Below, in pieces: positions 1 to 5,103 of a DNA stretch of 11,734 nucleotides (its first letter is position 1; each line of letters begins with the position of its first letter). A program made the translations under genes and the position numbers. The notes beneath the pieces are model-generated. The model was given only the letters and a program-made list of their open reading frames with translations, did not search any database and had not been told where the DNA came from. This stretch comes from Bordetella parapertussis (GTDB lineage: Bacteria; Pseudomonadota; Gammaproteobacteria; Burkholderiales; SG8-39), in contig CAMDRY010000060.1 of NCBI GenBank assembly GCA_945906975.1, forward strand, positions 1 through 11,734, read 5' to 3'.

Positions 1-149
1 GCGCGCTTGATGGAGATTTCCCACAGGCTGGCGGCACTGAAGACCAGCCGGCTGTCAGTCGCCACAAGCAGGCTTCGCGTCCTGGCCTAAAGCCGCTCCG
101 GCGCTCCGGCCGCCAGAGGCAGCAAATGCGTGTCGAGCAGAAGATTCAA
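1..149 (-). pseudogene. PIN-domain (VapC-type) toxin, broken by a nonsense codon; cut by the window edge
   Basis: Reading the minus strand from a TTG at 149-147 gives LNLLLDTHLLPLAAGAPERL, an amber codon TAG at 89-87, then in the same frame ARTRSLLVATDSRLVF and SAASLWEISIKR up to the window edge. This is the recognisable first third of a VapC-like PIN ribonuclease of the kind paired with Phd/YefM antitoxins: LLLDTH carries the first catalytic Asp, and SLWEIxIK carries the next acidic residue. The family normally has a Ser where the stop lies (RLS), so one TCG to TAG change would explain it. The start overlaps the antitoxin stop as TTGA, where ATGA would be usual, so the start codon may also have decayed. 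The usual Trp after the DTHLLL stretch is absent. An active toxin is unlikely unless the stop is a sequencing error. The rest of the gene is outside the window. Confidence 0.8.
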
Positions 150-394
150 GCGCCGCGCCCCGCAAACATGCCTTCGATCTCCTGGGCGCCCATCTGGTCG
201 AAGTCTTCCGGTATTTCCATTTCGCCTGCCATGAAGCCCAGTCGGCCGGCGGTGCCTTTTTCCGCATCTCCCAACGCCACCACTTTGACCATGGGCTTTC
301 CGGCCTTGGCAATAATGAAGGACTCCCCCGCCGCGGCCCGATCGACCAGTTTGGAGAGTTGTGTCTTTGCCTGGTGAATGTTTACGGTGATCAT
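146..394 (-). CDS. Phd/YefM-family antitoxin
   Basis: This is an 82-residue protein that opens MITVNIHQAKTQLSKLVDRA, followed by AAGESFIIAKAGKPMVKVV. That is the standard Phd/YefM N-terminal DNA-binding fold of antitoxins paired with PIN or Doc/RelE toxins. The C-terminal half (RLGFMAGEMEIPEDFDQM and onward) is the part that wraps the toxin in this family, and it resembles antitoxins paired with COG3744-type PIN toxins. The reading frame is intact and of normal length. Its TGA overlaps the TTG start of the broken PIN gene, the usual antitoxin-first coupling. No clear Shine-Dalgarno sequence precedes the ATG. A short palindrome at 408-420 could be its own operator. As the toxin is broken, the antitoxin may survive as a free repressor or as an anti-toxin against related loci; that is inference. 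Confidence 0.85.
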   Translation of the reverse strand: MITVNIHQAKTQLSKLVDRAAAGESFIIAKAGKPMVKVVALGDAEKGTAGRLGFMAGEMEIPEDFDQMGAQEIEGMFAGRGA

Positions 395-407
395 GGCAGC
401 TACGGTG

Positions 408-420
408 AACTAACGTAGTT
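408..420. promoter_or_regulatory. Possible operator palindrome before the Phd-type antitoxin
   Basis: The sequence AACTA-acg-TAGTT is a perfect 5-bp inverted repeat around a 3-bp centre, 14 to 26 bases before the antitoxin start. A second overlapping repeat, CTACG...CGTAG, spans 400-418. Phd/YefM proteins repress their own operons by binding short palindromes in this position. The arms are short and no good -10/-35 pair was found, so this is a suggestion only. Confidence 0.35.
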
Positions 421-469
421 TGGTTTATCGCAAAATCAGGGTTGTTGGCGGTACTAACCAGCCCGCTAA

Positions 470-796
470 TCAGGCAGCGCGGGCGTGTGGACTGCGTGCT
501 ATCGATTTCTCGCGTTCATGAAGTCGCGGCAGGCGTCGGATCGTCGCACCCGCTTTCGCTTCCGCGAGCCGCAGCTCGTACAATTTCTGCAGGTTCAGCC
601 AGAATTCACCACTGGTCCCGAAAAAATGCGCCAGGCGAAGCGCACTATCACCGGTAATCGCCCGCTGGCCGTTCAGGATTCCGGTGATTCGGTTGGTCGG
701 CACATTGAGCCGCCGGCCGAGTTCGGCAGCGCTCATACCGAGTTCCTTGAGCTGTTCGGCGAGATGCTCGCCGGGATGAATAGCAGTGCGTGCCAT
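470..796 (-). CDS. higA: HigA-family antitoxin (XRE helix-turn-helix)
   Basis: This 108-residue protein has the signature of the HigA/VapI antitoxin family. It carries IHPGEHLAEQLKELGMSAAE at residues 6-25, a helix-turn-helix over roughly residues 21-43 (MSAAELGRRLNVPTNRITGI), and GEFWLNLQKLYELRLA at 63-78. It binds and neutralises the HigB nuclease and represses the operon. It lies 11 bases after the higB stop. A good ribosome binding site, GAGGT, overlaps the higB TGA just before the ATG, so translation of the two is likely coupled. Toxin-first order is normal for higBA. The last 41 or so codons are duplicated at 2641-2763. The gene is intact and of normal length. Confidence 0.92.
   Translation of the reverse strand: MARTAIHPGEHLAEQLKELGMSAAELGRRLNVPTNRITGILNGQRAITGDSALRLAHFFGTSGEFWLNLQKLYELRLAEAKAGATIRRLPRLHEREKSIARSPHARAA
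482..606. repeat. Direct repeat copy A (3' end of intact higA)
   Basis: It aligns without gaps to 2641-2765 in the same orientation. By hand count 17 of 125 positions differ (about 86% identity), with an identical run of 29 bases and another of 20. The copies flank fic, the radC fragment, higB and most of higA, so recombination between them could delete about 2.16 kb. The divergence shows that the duplication is not recent, or that the copies came from two different loci. Confidence 0.85.
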
Positions 797-807
797 AAGT
801 TGTTACC

Positions 808-1092
808 TCAGTGATAGTCCACGATCTCTACATTGGCCGGACCGGGCGACCGGGCCGGCCATTCGAAGCAGATGCGCCATTGGTCGTTGATGCGAATGCT
901 GTACTGCCCCTTCCGATCACCTTTCAGCGCCTCGAAGCGGTTACCCGGAAGGACTGCGAGGTCCGTTACCAACGCAGCCGCTTCAAGCTGATCGAGCTTC
1001 ATTTCAGCTTGCCGGGCAAACCCCGACAATGCCTTGACGTGCTTGCCCTCGGCGAATTCACGGGTGCGTTTGTCACGAAAGCTGACGATCAT
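808..1092 (-). CDS. higB: HigB-family toxin (RelE-fold mRNA interferase)
   Basis: The product has 94 residues from ATG at 1092. A TTG six bases upstream could add two residues, but MIVSFRDKRTREFAEG is the usual start for this family. The HigB/RelE core is visible: LKGDRKGQYSIRINDQWRI at about residues 56-74 and the terminal VDYH typical of this branch. Such toxins cut mRNA in the translating ribosome and are held inactive by HigA, encoded directly downstream. Length and motifs suggest a functional toxin. No Shine-Dalgarno sequence precedes the ATG. The predicted transcription start falls on or next to the start codon, so a leaderless message is possible (inference). Confidence 0.9.
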   Translation of the reverse strand: MIVSFRDKRTREFAEGKHVKALSGFARQAEMKLDQLEAAALVTDLAVLPGNRFEALKGDRKGQYSIRINDQWRICFEWPARSPGPANVEIVDYH

Positions 1093-1098
1093 TAGCAA

Positions 1099-1136
1099 AG
1101 GCTATCAGAGATTTAGGCGTTACGTCAATCGTAACG
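1099..1136 (-). promoter_or_regulatory. higBA promoter with overlapping operator palindrome
   Basis: At 1118-1136 lies a perfect inverted repeat, CGTTACG-tcaat-CGTAACG (7-bp arms, 5-bp spacer), about 26 bases before higB. Read on the minus strand, its centre contains TTGACG (1128-1123), a 5-of-6 match to the -35 box. Eighteen bases later is TAGCCT (1104-1099), a weak -10. An operator over the -35 box is what autorepression by HigA predicts. The palindrome is certain; the promoter assignment is inference. Confidence 0.65.
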
Positions 1137-1196
1137 ACCTCCTGCGGGGAAATTGAGCCTCTTCCACAGGAGAACGCCGGGCAGCGATTTTTGGGG
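1137..1196. other. Intergenic stretch between the radC fragment and the higBA promoter
   Basis: These 60 bases hold no open frame of note and no convincing hairpin with a T-tract. I see nothing assignable here. Together with the radC fragment and the higBA promoter it accounts for the stretch between fic and higB that has no intact gene. Confidence 0.5.
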
Positions 1197-1391
1197 TTAC
1201 AGCAGTCCACGTTCGGCAAAGCTCATCGCGGCATCGTGACCAATAACGAAGTGGTCTATGACGCGGATGTCAACCAAGCTCAAGGCCTGCCTAAGTGTTC
1301 TGCTCAAAAGCTCATTCGCTTGCGAAGGCTCTGCGATTCCGCTCGGATGGTTATGGGCGAATATCACCGCTGCCGCATTGAAGGCTGCGTT
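1197..1391 (-). pseudogene. radC: RadC C-terminal fragment (JAB/JAMM domain), 5'-truncated
   Basis: The minus strand reads [18 protein letters not shown], then [17 protein letters not shown], then [18 protein letters not shown] and [11 protein letters not shown], ending in TAA at 1199-1197. This is unmistakably the last 64 or so residues of a RadC-family protein, a JAB-domain family common on genomic islands. The HNH metal-binding pair is present (His codons at 1353-1355 and 1347-1349). The Asp that normally completes the HxHPS...SxxD site is Asn here (1314-1316). The first two thirds of RadC are missing and there is no start codon of its own. Homology fades into the end of fic, 24 bases before this fragment, and the fragment is in the same frame as fic, separated by the fic amber stop. 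It is a remnant, not a working gene. Confidence 0.82.
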
Positions 1392-1412
1392 CCTGTTCGT
1401 TAAGCGCAGTCG

Positions 1413-2537
1413 CTACGAAAACAGTTTCAAATACGCGTCGAACACATACATGCGGCTACGCCTGCCGCCGGTGACTTCTTTCAGTATGCCAAAGCGCTCC
1501 AGATCGGCGATCAGCTTGTAGGCCGATGCCGGCGATACACCCGCGGCCTCAGCCACTTTTGCGGCGTTCACCACCGGGCGCTGATAAAGGTAATACATCA
1601 CTTTTTGCGCGTTAGCCGTGCGACTGCCCAGCGTTTGCAGCTGCGACTCCAGCTGCTTTTGCAGCTTGAGGATGTTATCGAAGGTCGTGGTGCTGCTTCT
1701 TGCCGTTTCAATCACGCCCACCAGGAAGAACTTGAACCATTGCAGCAAATCATTCTTGTCGCGCACCCGCATCAGATTGTCGTAATACAGCTGACGGTTG
1801 CGCTCGAAAAAATCCGATAGATAAAGCACCGGCTGCTTCAATATCCCCTTGCTCACCAGATACAGCGTAATCAGCAGCCGCCCGACGCGGCCATTGCCAT
1901 CAAGAAAAGGGTGAATGGTCTCGAATTGATAGTGCACCAGCGCAATCTTCAGTAATTCGGGGAAATGCCGCTGCTCGTCGTGAACGAACTGCTCGATATC
2001 GCTGATCAGCGCGGCGATGGCGCCATGCACCGGCGGCACGAATACCGCATCGTTGATGCTGGCCCCGCCAATCCAGTTCTGGCTTTGGCGGAACTCGCCC
2101 GGCTGCTTGTGCCTGCCGCGCACCCCTTGCATCAGCGTTTTGTGCGTCTCGCGAATCAGCCGCGCCGAAAAAGGCAGCTTGCGCAGCTTATCCACCGCCC
2201 CATTCATCGCCGCGACGTAGTTTTGCACCTCTTCCCAGTCATCGCGCCGCTCCAGCGCGACATCCTCTTTCTCCAGCAACGCTTCCTCGATATTGGTCTG
2301 CGTGCCTTCGATGCGACTCGACTGCGTCGCCTCCTTGAGCACATGCATGCGGATAAAGCGATCGATGTTCGGGATGTACTCGGAATACATGTCCAGCCGG
2401 CCCAGTTCCCGGTCCGCCTGGCCGAGCAACTGCAGCAAGGCCATATCGTCCGTTACCCATGCGCGATGGATCGGATTGGGCTGAAAACTCTTGTAATGCG
2501 CCTGCTGCACAAGACGGCCTGCCTGGAAATGCCTCAT
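1413..2537 (-). CDS. fic: Fic-domain protein, class II (N-terminal inhibitory helix), probable AMP-transferase
   Basis: The 374-residue protein has the complete Fic catalytic motif HPFLDGNGRVGR at residues 209-220. His209 is the catalytic base, and the DGNGR loop binds the nucleotide phosphates. Near the N terminus, SSRIEG at 73-78 matches the [S/T]xxxE[G/N] inhibitory motif, whose Glu (here Glu77) blocks ATP positioning. This marks a class II Fic that inhibits itself and needs no separate antitoxin. Residues about 300-372 form a winged-helix-like end (VNAAKVAEAAGVSPASAYKL, then LERFGILKEVTGGRRSRMYV), as in Fic proteins of the SoFic type. Such enzymes AMPylate themselves or other proteins; the target cannot be read from sequence. 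The start is supported by AGGGGAGG (2554-2547) nine bases upstream. The gene is intact and ends TAG just before a radC remnant. Its likely promoter is at 2573-2602. Confidence 0.93.
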   Translation of the reverse strand: MRHFQAGRLVQQAHYKSFQPNPIHRAWVTDDMALLQLLGQADRELGRLDMYSEYIPNIDRFIRMHVLKEATQSSRIEGTQTNIEEALLEKEDVALERRDDWEEVQNYVAAMNGAVDKLRKLPFSARLIRETHKTLMQGVRGRHKQPGEFRQSQNWIGGASINDAVFVPPVHGAIAALISDIEQFVHDEQRHFPELLKIALVHYQFETIHPFLDGNGRVGRLLITLYLVSKGILKQPVLYLSDFFERNRQLYYDNLMRVRDKNDLLQWFKFFLVGVIETARSSTTTFDNILKLQKQLESQLQTLGSRTANAQKVMYYLYQRPVVNAAKVAEAAGVSPASAYKLIADLERFGILKEVTGGRRSRMYVFDAYLKLFS

Positions 2538-2546
2538 CGGAGCGCG

Positions 2547-2602
2547 CCTCCCCTGAAATAAGCCTGTCTGTTATTTTAGATTTAACTACAAAACTAAAAC
2601 AA
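2547..2602 (-). promoter_or_regulatory. Probable promoter and ribosome binding site of fic
   Basis: On the minus strand an AT-rich stretch contains TTGTTT (2602-2597), 18 bases, then TAAAAT (2578-2573). The -10 matches 5 of 6 consensus bases; the -35 is weak at 3 of 6. The expected start near 2566 leaves a leader of about 29 bases carrying the strong Shine-Dalgarno AGGGGAGG at 2554-2547. The base composition differs sharply from the GC-rich surroundings. Confidence 0.45.
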
Positions 2603-2616
2603 GGTAAAGGGCTAAT

Positions 2617-2763
2617 TCAGCCCTTCACCCGCTTGAAGGAGGCGTGAGGGCTGCGTAGTCTCGATTTCTCGCGCTCCTGGAGTCGCGGCAGGCGTCGGAT
2701 TATCGCCCCCGCTTTCGCTTCCGCGAGCCGCAGCTCATACAGTTTCTGCAAATTTAACCAGAA
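2617..2763 (-). pseudogene. higA: Detached 3' fragment of a second higA gene
   Basis: The minus strand reads FWLNLQKLYELRLAEAKAGA, then IIRRLPRLQEREKSRLRSPHA, then SFKRVKG and TGA (2619-2617). The first 41 residues match the end of the intact HigA at 470-796 almost residue for residue. Homology breaks off on the 5' side at 2765, where the GAA codon of the intact gene becomes TAA, and there is no start codon or DNA-binding domain. The last eight codons are unrelated to the intact gene. It is a relic of a second higBA locus or of a duplication, and cannot make a functional antitoxin. Confidence 0.85.
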
Positions 2764-2765
2764 TT
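2641..2765. repeat. Direct repeat copy B (higA fragment)
   Basis: This is the partner of 482-606 and lies upstream of fic. The match ends sharply at 2765 on one side. On the other side it stops nine bases before the intact higA stop codon would occur, and unrelated sequence follows. Confidence 0.85.
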
Positions 2766-2944
2766 AAGATTGAACATTGAAGCCGAATTCCGGCTACTAT
2801 TTTGGCGGCGCCCGCACAGCAAGCTTAACCCGAGTAGCCAAATGAGTCGCCAGACGAGATTGATAATATGAAGACCCGCGCCAGTATTGGATTTCACGGC
2901 ATTTCCGAGCTGAGCATTTGACCTCTGAGCCCGATTTGGTCGCA
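2766..2944. other. Intergenic junction between the accessory segment and yacG
   Basis: No recognisable gene lies here. It has a small hairpin (AGCCG-AATTC-CGGCT, 2781-2795) with no proper T-tract, and no visible remnant of zapD, which often precedes yacG in relatives. In-frame extension of yacG upstream from 2945 passes a TTG at 2918 but shows no family similarity. It probably contains the yacG promoter, which I cannot place, and the border of the accessory segment. Confidence 0.5.
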
Positions 2945-3154
2945 ATGGACGCACCACGCAGCACACCCCGTACCGTCAACTGCCCGCGTTGCAGCACCGC
3001 TGTGGCCTGGGTCGCGGACAACCATTTCAAGCCGTTTTGCTCCGAGCGCTGCAAGATGGTCGACCTGGGCGCCTGGGCGAACGAGGAATACCGGGTGGCT
3101 GCAGTGGAACAGGAAGACGAAGTCGAGGACAGCCGGGAACCCGGTGAATCGTAA
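2945..3154 (+). CDS. yacG: YacG, zinc-binding DNA gyrase inhibitor
   Basis: The product has 69 residues from ATG at 2945; a TTG at 2918 would give 78. The ATG is preferred because YacG proteins have only a short lead before the first Cys pair. The four zinc ligands are present as CPRC and CSERC (CX2C-X15-CX3C), followed by the family signature [15 protein letters not shown] and an acidic tail ([15 protein letters not shown]). YacG binds the GyrB subunit and inhibits gyrase. It is convergent with the Nudix-ThiE gene, 58 bases apart, as is common in betaproteobacteria, where it usually closes a coaE-zapD-yacG run. Those partners are not upstream here, which places the accessory segment at this point. 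Confidence 0.9.
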   Translation: MDAPRSTPRTVNCPRCSTAVAWVADNHFKPFCSERCKMVDLGAWANEEYRVAAVEQEDEVEDSREPGES

Positions 3155-3159
3155 ATAGG

Positions 3160-3197
3160 GAATGGTAAAAAGTAAGGGCGAACGGTTTTTACCATTC
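3160..3197. terminator. Possible bidirectional terminator hairpin between yacG and the Nudix-ThiE gene
   Basis: GAATGGTAAAAA (3160-3171) and TTTTTACCATTC (3186-3197) are perfect 12-bp inverted arms around a 14-base loop, just after the yacG stop and just before the end of the convergent gene. The stem is AT-rich and no clean T-tract follows it in either direction, so termination is plausible by position but not by textbook structure. The right arm is built from the adjoining heptanucleotide repeats. Confidence 0.4.
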
Positions 3198-3221
3198 ACC
3201 TTTTACCATTCACTATTCACC
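3187..3221. repeat. Heptanucleotide tandem repeat (five units)
   Basis: Five consecutive 7-bp units occur: TTTTACC, ATTCACC, TTTTACC, ATTCACT, ATTCACC. Together they form a near-perfect 14-bp repeat pair plus half. Inverted units lie at about 3160-3171. The last two sense codons and stop of the Nudix-ThiE gene (GGT GAA TAG) are themselves repeat sequence at 3213-3221. Short heptameric arrays of this ATTCACC type are familiar between genes in several proteobacteria. Confidence 0.8.
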
Positions 3222-4169
3222 AACGGTCCAGCTGCCCCTTATCATCGCCACACCGTGCGCGCCATGATTGCGCGCGATATCGAGTTCGTGCAGCGACAGG
3301 CCGCCGATGGCGTAGACCGGCAAGGCCGCGCTGTGCGCGAGGCTGACAAAGCCATCCCAACCCAGAGTCTTCATGCCCGGATGCGAGGGCGTGTCCAGCA
3401 CCGGGCCCAGTACGATGAAATCAAGCCCGAGTTCTTCCGCGCGGCGGATTTCAGCCGCGTTGTGGCAAGACGCCGCGCACCAAGCCAGCTCGGGGCGAAG
3501 CGGCAACCCCATCAACTGCGCCGCGGAGAAATGCACGCCGTGCGCGCCGATGCGCCGCGCGAGGTCTACATCACCGTTGATCAGCACGCGCGCGCCGTGA
3601 ATGCGCGCCAAGGCGAGCACTTTTTCGGCCAGCGGCTCGAGCGCCGTCACATCCATGCTCTTTTCCCGCAATTGCAGCAGGCGCAGCCCCTGGCGCAGGC
3701 GGGCCTCGAGCCGCGACAGGAAAACGGCTTCGCCCAGTCCGGCCGCATCAGACACCGCGTATTCGGCCGGCAAGCGCAAGGCGCGCATGACGGTGGTGTT
3801 GGCCGGCAACAGCGGCACCACCGCGAGATTGTCCAGCGCCTGCCAGGCTATGGCCTGATGTTCATGCGGCTGCGTCGCCGGTTCGCCCTGCCATTGCGTG
3901 ACACGGTAAAAGTGCAGCCGCACCGTGGCGTGCGGATAGGTGAACACCTGGGTGATCCACGGGGAGGCGGCGGTGATTTCTACGCCAAGCTCCTCGCGAA
4001 TCTCACGCACCAGCGCTTCGCGCACGGTCTCGCCGGGCTCGACCTTGCCGCCGGGAAACTCCCAGTAACCGGCGTAGACTTTCTTTACCGGACGCTGCGC
4101 CAGCAGGAAGGTGCCGTCAGGCCGCAGCAGCACCGCGACAGCGACATCGACCGCGGCAGGCGTGCTCAA
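3213..4169 (-). CDS. Nudix hydrolase (MutT-like) fused to a ThiE/TenI-like domain
   Basis: The 318-residue protein has two domains. Residues 8-130 are a MutT-type Nudix domain with a perfect Nudix box at 41-63 (G, five residues, E47, seven residues, REIREELGV), preceded by AGYWEFPGG. This type hydrolyses oxidised nucleotides such as 8-oxo-dGTP. Residues 145-314 resemble thiamine-phosphate synthase: LLQLREK (164-170), LING (196-199), GAHGVHFSAAQL (208-219), CHNAAEIRRAEELGLDF, LGPVLDTPSHPG (254-265) and YAIGGL. Several ThiE ligand positions look changed: NG instead of ND, no GQxD after GVH, and PSHPG where ThiE has a T-x-K. Genuine thiamine synthesis is therefore doubtful. Similar fusions are known in beta- and gammaproteobacteria. 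The start overlaps the stop of the upstream ATPase gene as ATGA, so they are co-translated. The C terminus runs into repeats. Confidence 0.9.
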   Translation of the reverse strand: MSTPAAVDVAVAVLLRPDGTFLLAQRPVKKVYAGYWEFPGGKVEPGETVREALVREIREELGVEITAASPWITQVFTYPHATVRLHFYRVTQWQGEPATQPHEHQAIAWQALDNLAVVPLLPANTTVMRALRLPAEYAVSDAAGLGEAVFLSRLEARLRQGLRLLQLREKSMDVTALEPLAEKVLALARIHGARVLINGDVDLARRIGAHGVHFSAAQLMGLPLRPELAWCAASCHNAAEIRRAEELGLDFIVLGPVLDTPSHPGMKTLGWDGFVSLAHSAALPVYAIGGLSLHELDIARNHGAHGVAMIRGSWTVGE

Positions 4170-5095
4170 CGAGATTGCTTCTTCGCCATCTGGCGGCCGG
4201 ACCAGTCACGCGCGAACTGGTAGGCGATGCGGCCGGAGCGCGAACCGCGGCTGATCGACCATTGCAACGCCTCGGTGCGCGCCGCCTCGCTGCTCTTGCA
4301 GCCGAAAGTGCCCAGCCAGTAATCAACAATGCCCAGGTAATCATCCTGGTCGAACGGATAGAACGACACCCACAGGCCGAAACGCTCTGACAGGGAAATT
4401 TTCTCCTCGGAGGTTTCGCCCGGATGGATTTCCTCATCCAGATGCTTGTACTCGAGGTTCTCCTGCATGTACTCGGGCATCAGGTGGCGCCGGTTCGAGG
4501 TGGCATATACCAGCAGGTTTTCCGCCGGCGCGGCAATGGATCCATCAAGAATGGCCTTGAGCGCCTTATAGGCGTTCTCCGATGCCTCGAAAGACAGGTC
4601 ATCGCAGAATATGATGAAGCGCTCGGGTCGCCCGGTCACCAAGTCGGCGATGTCCGGCAGGTCGATAAGATCGGCCTTATCCACTTCAATCAGGCGCAGG
4701 CCGTCCTTGGCAAAGCGGTTCAGGCAGGCTTTGACCAGCGAGCTTTTGCCGGTGCCGCGTGATCCGGTAAGCAGCACATTGTTGGCGGGCCTGCCGGCGA
4801 CAAACTGGCGCGTGTTCTGTTCGATCAAAGCCTTTTGGCTATCGACGCCCTTGAGCGAAGACAGGTGAATCTTATGCGGATGCGCCACCGCCTGCAGATG
4901 GCCGCGCCCGTTGTGCTTGCGCCAGCGAAATGCAATCGAAGCGCTCCAGTCCACCGCCTGCCGCGGCGCGGGCAGCAAGCCCTCGACGCGATCGAGCAGC
5001 GATCCAAGCCGCGTGATCAGCTGGGCGAAATCGGCGCCGACGGGGACTGTCGCGGCCTTCAAGGGCTTGCTTGCGGGGGTGGTTTTGGTTGCCAT
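4166..5095 (-). CDS. DUF815-type AAA+ ATPase
   Basis: The 309-residue protein has a Walker A motif GSRGTGKS at residues 111-118 and a Walker B FIIFCDDL ending in Asp165-Asp166. A sensor-1-like YATSNRRHL lies at 197-205, and SLSERFG with a candidate arginine finger at Arg238. SSLKGVDSQKALIEQNTRQF (79-98) and the end IAYQFARDW are typical of the DUF815 family. The molecular role of this family is not established. It sits between argJ (8-base gap) and the Nudix-ThiE gene (4-base overlap), so it is probably one transcript with both. No transmembrane segment is seen; it is likely cytoplasmic. The first 20 residues, rich in Thr, Ala and Lys, look disordered. Confidence 0.88.
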   Translation of the reverse strand: MATKTTPASKPLKAATVPVGADFAQLITRLGSLLDRVEGLLPAPRQAVDWSASIAFRWRKHNGRGHLQAVAHPHKIHLSSLKGVDSQKALIEQNTRQFVAGRPANNVLLTGSRGTGKSSLVKACLNRFAKDGLRLIEVDKADLIDLPDIADLVTGRPERFIIFCDDLSFEASENAYKALKAILDGSIAAPAENLLVYATSNRRHLMPEYMQENLEYKHLDEEIHPGETSEEKISLSERFGLWVSFYPFDQDDYLGIVDYWLGTFGCKSSEAARTEALQWSISRGSRSGRIAYQFARDWSGRQMAKKQSR

Positions 5096-5103
5096 CGGTG
5101 GGG

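Noticed and set aside
87..89. Amber recoding or suppression to rescue the PIN toxin
   Set aside because: TAG is used as the normal stop by fic, the Nudix-ThiE gene, the M23 gene and dciA in this window, and no suppressor tRNA or recoding element is visible.
470..2765. An intact transposon or insertion sequence bounded by the higA repeats
   Set aside because: No transposase, terminal inverted repeats or target-site duplication is visible, and the repeats are explained by higA homology.
2781..2800. Hairpin AGCCG-AATTC-CGGCT followed by ACTATTTT as a terminator
   Set aside because: The stem has only five base pairs, the T-run is offset, and no plus-strand gene lies upstream.
2797..3199. Minus-strand frames of 132 and 101 codons opposite yacG
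   Set aside because: They overlap the zinc-finger gene yacG on the other strand and carry no recognisable domain.
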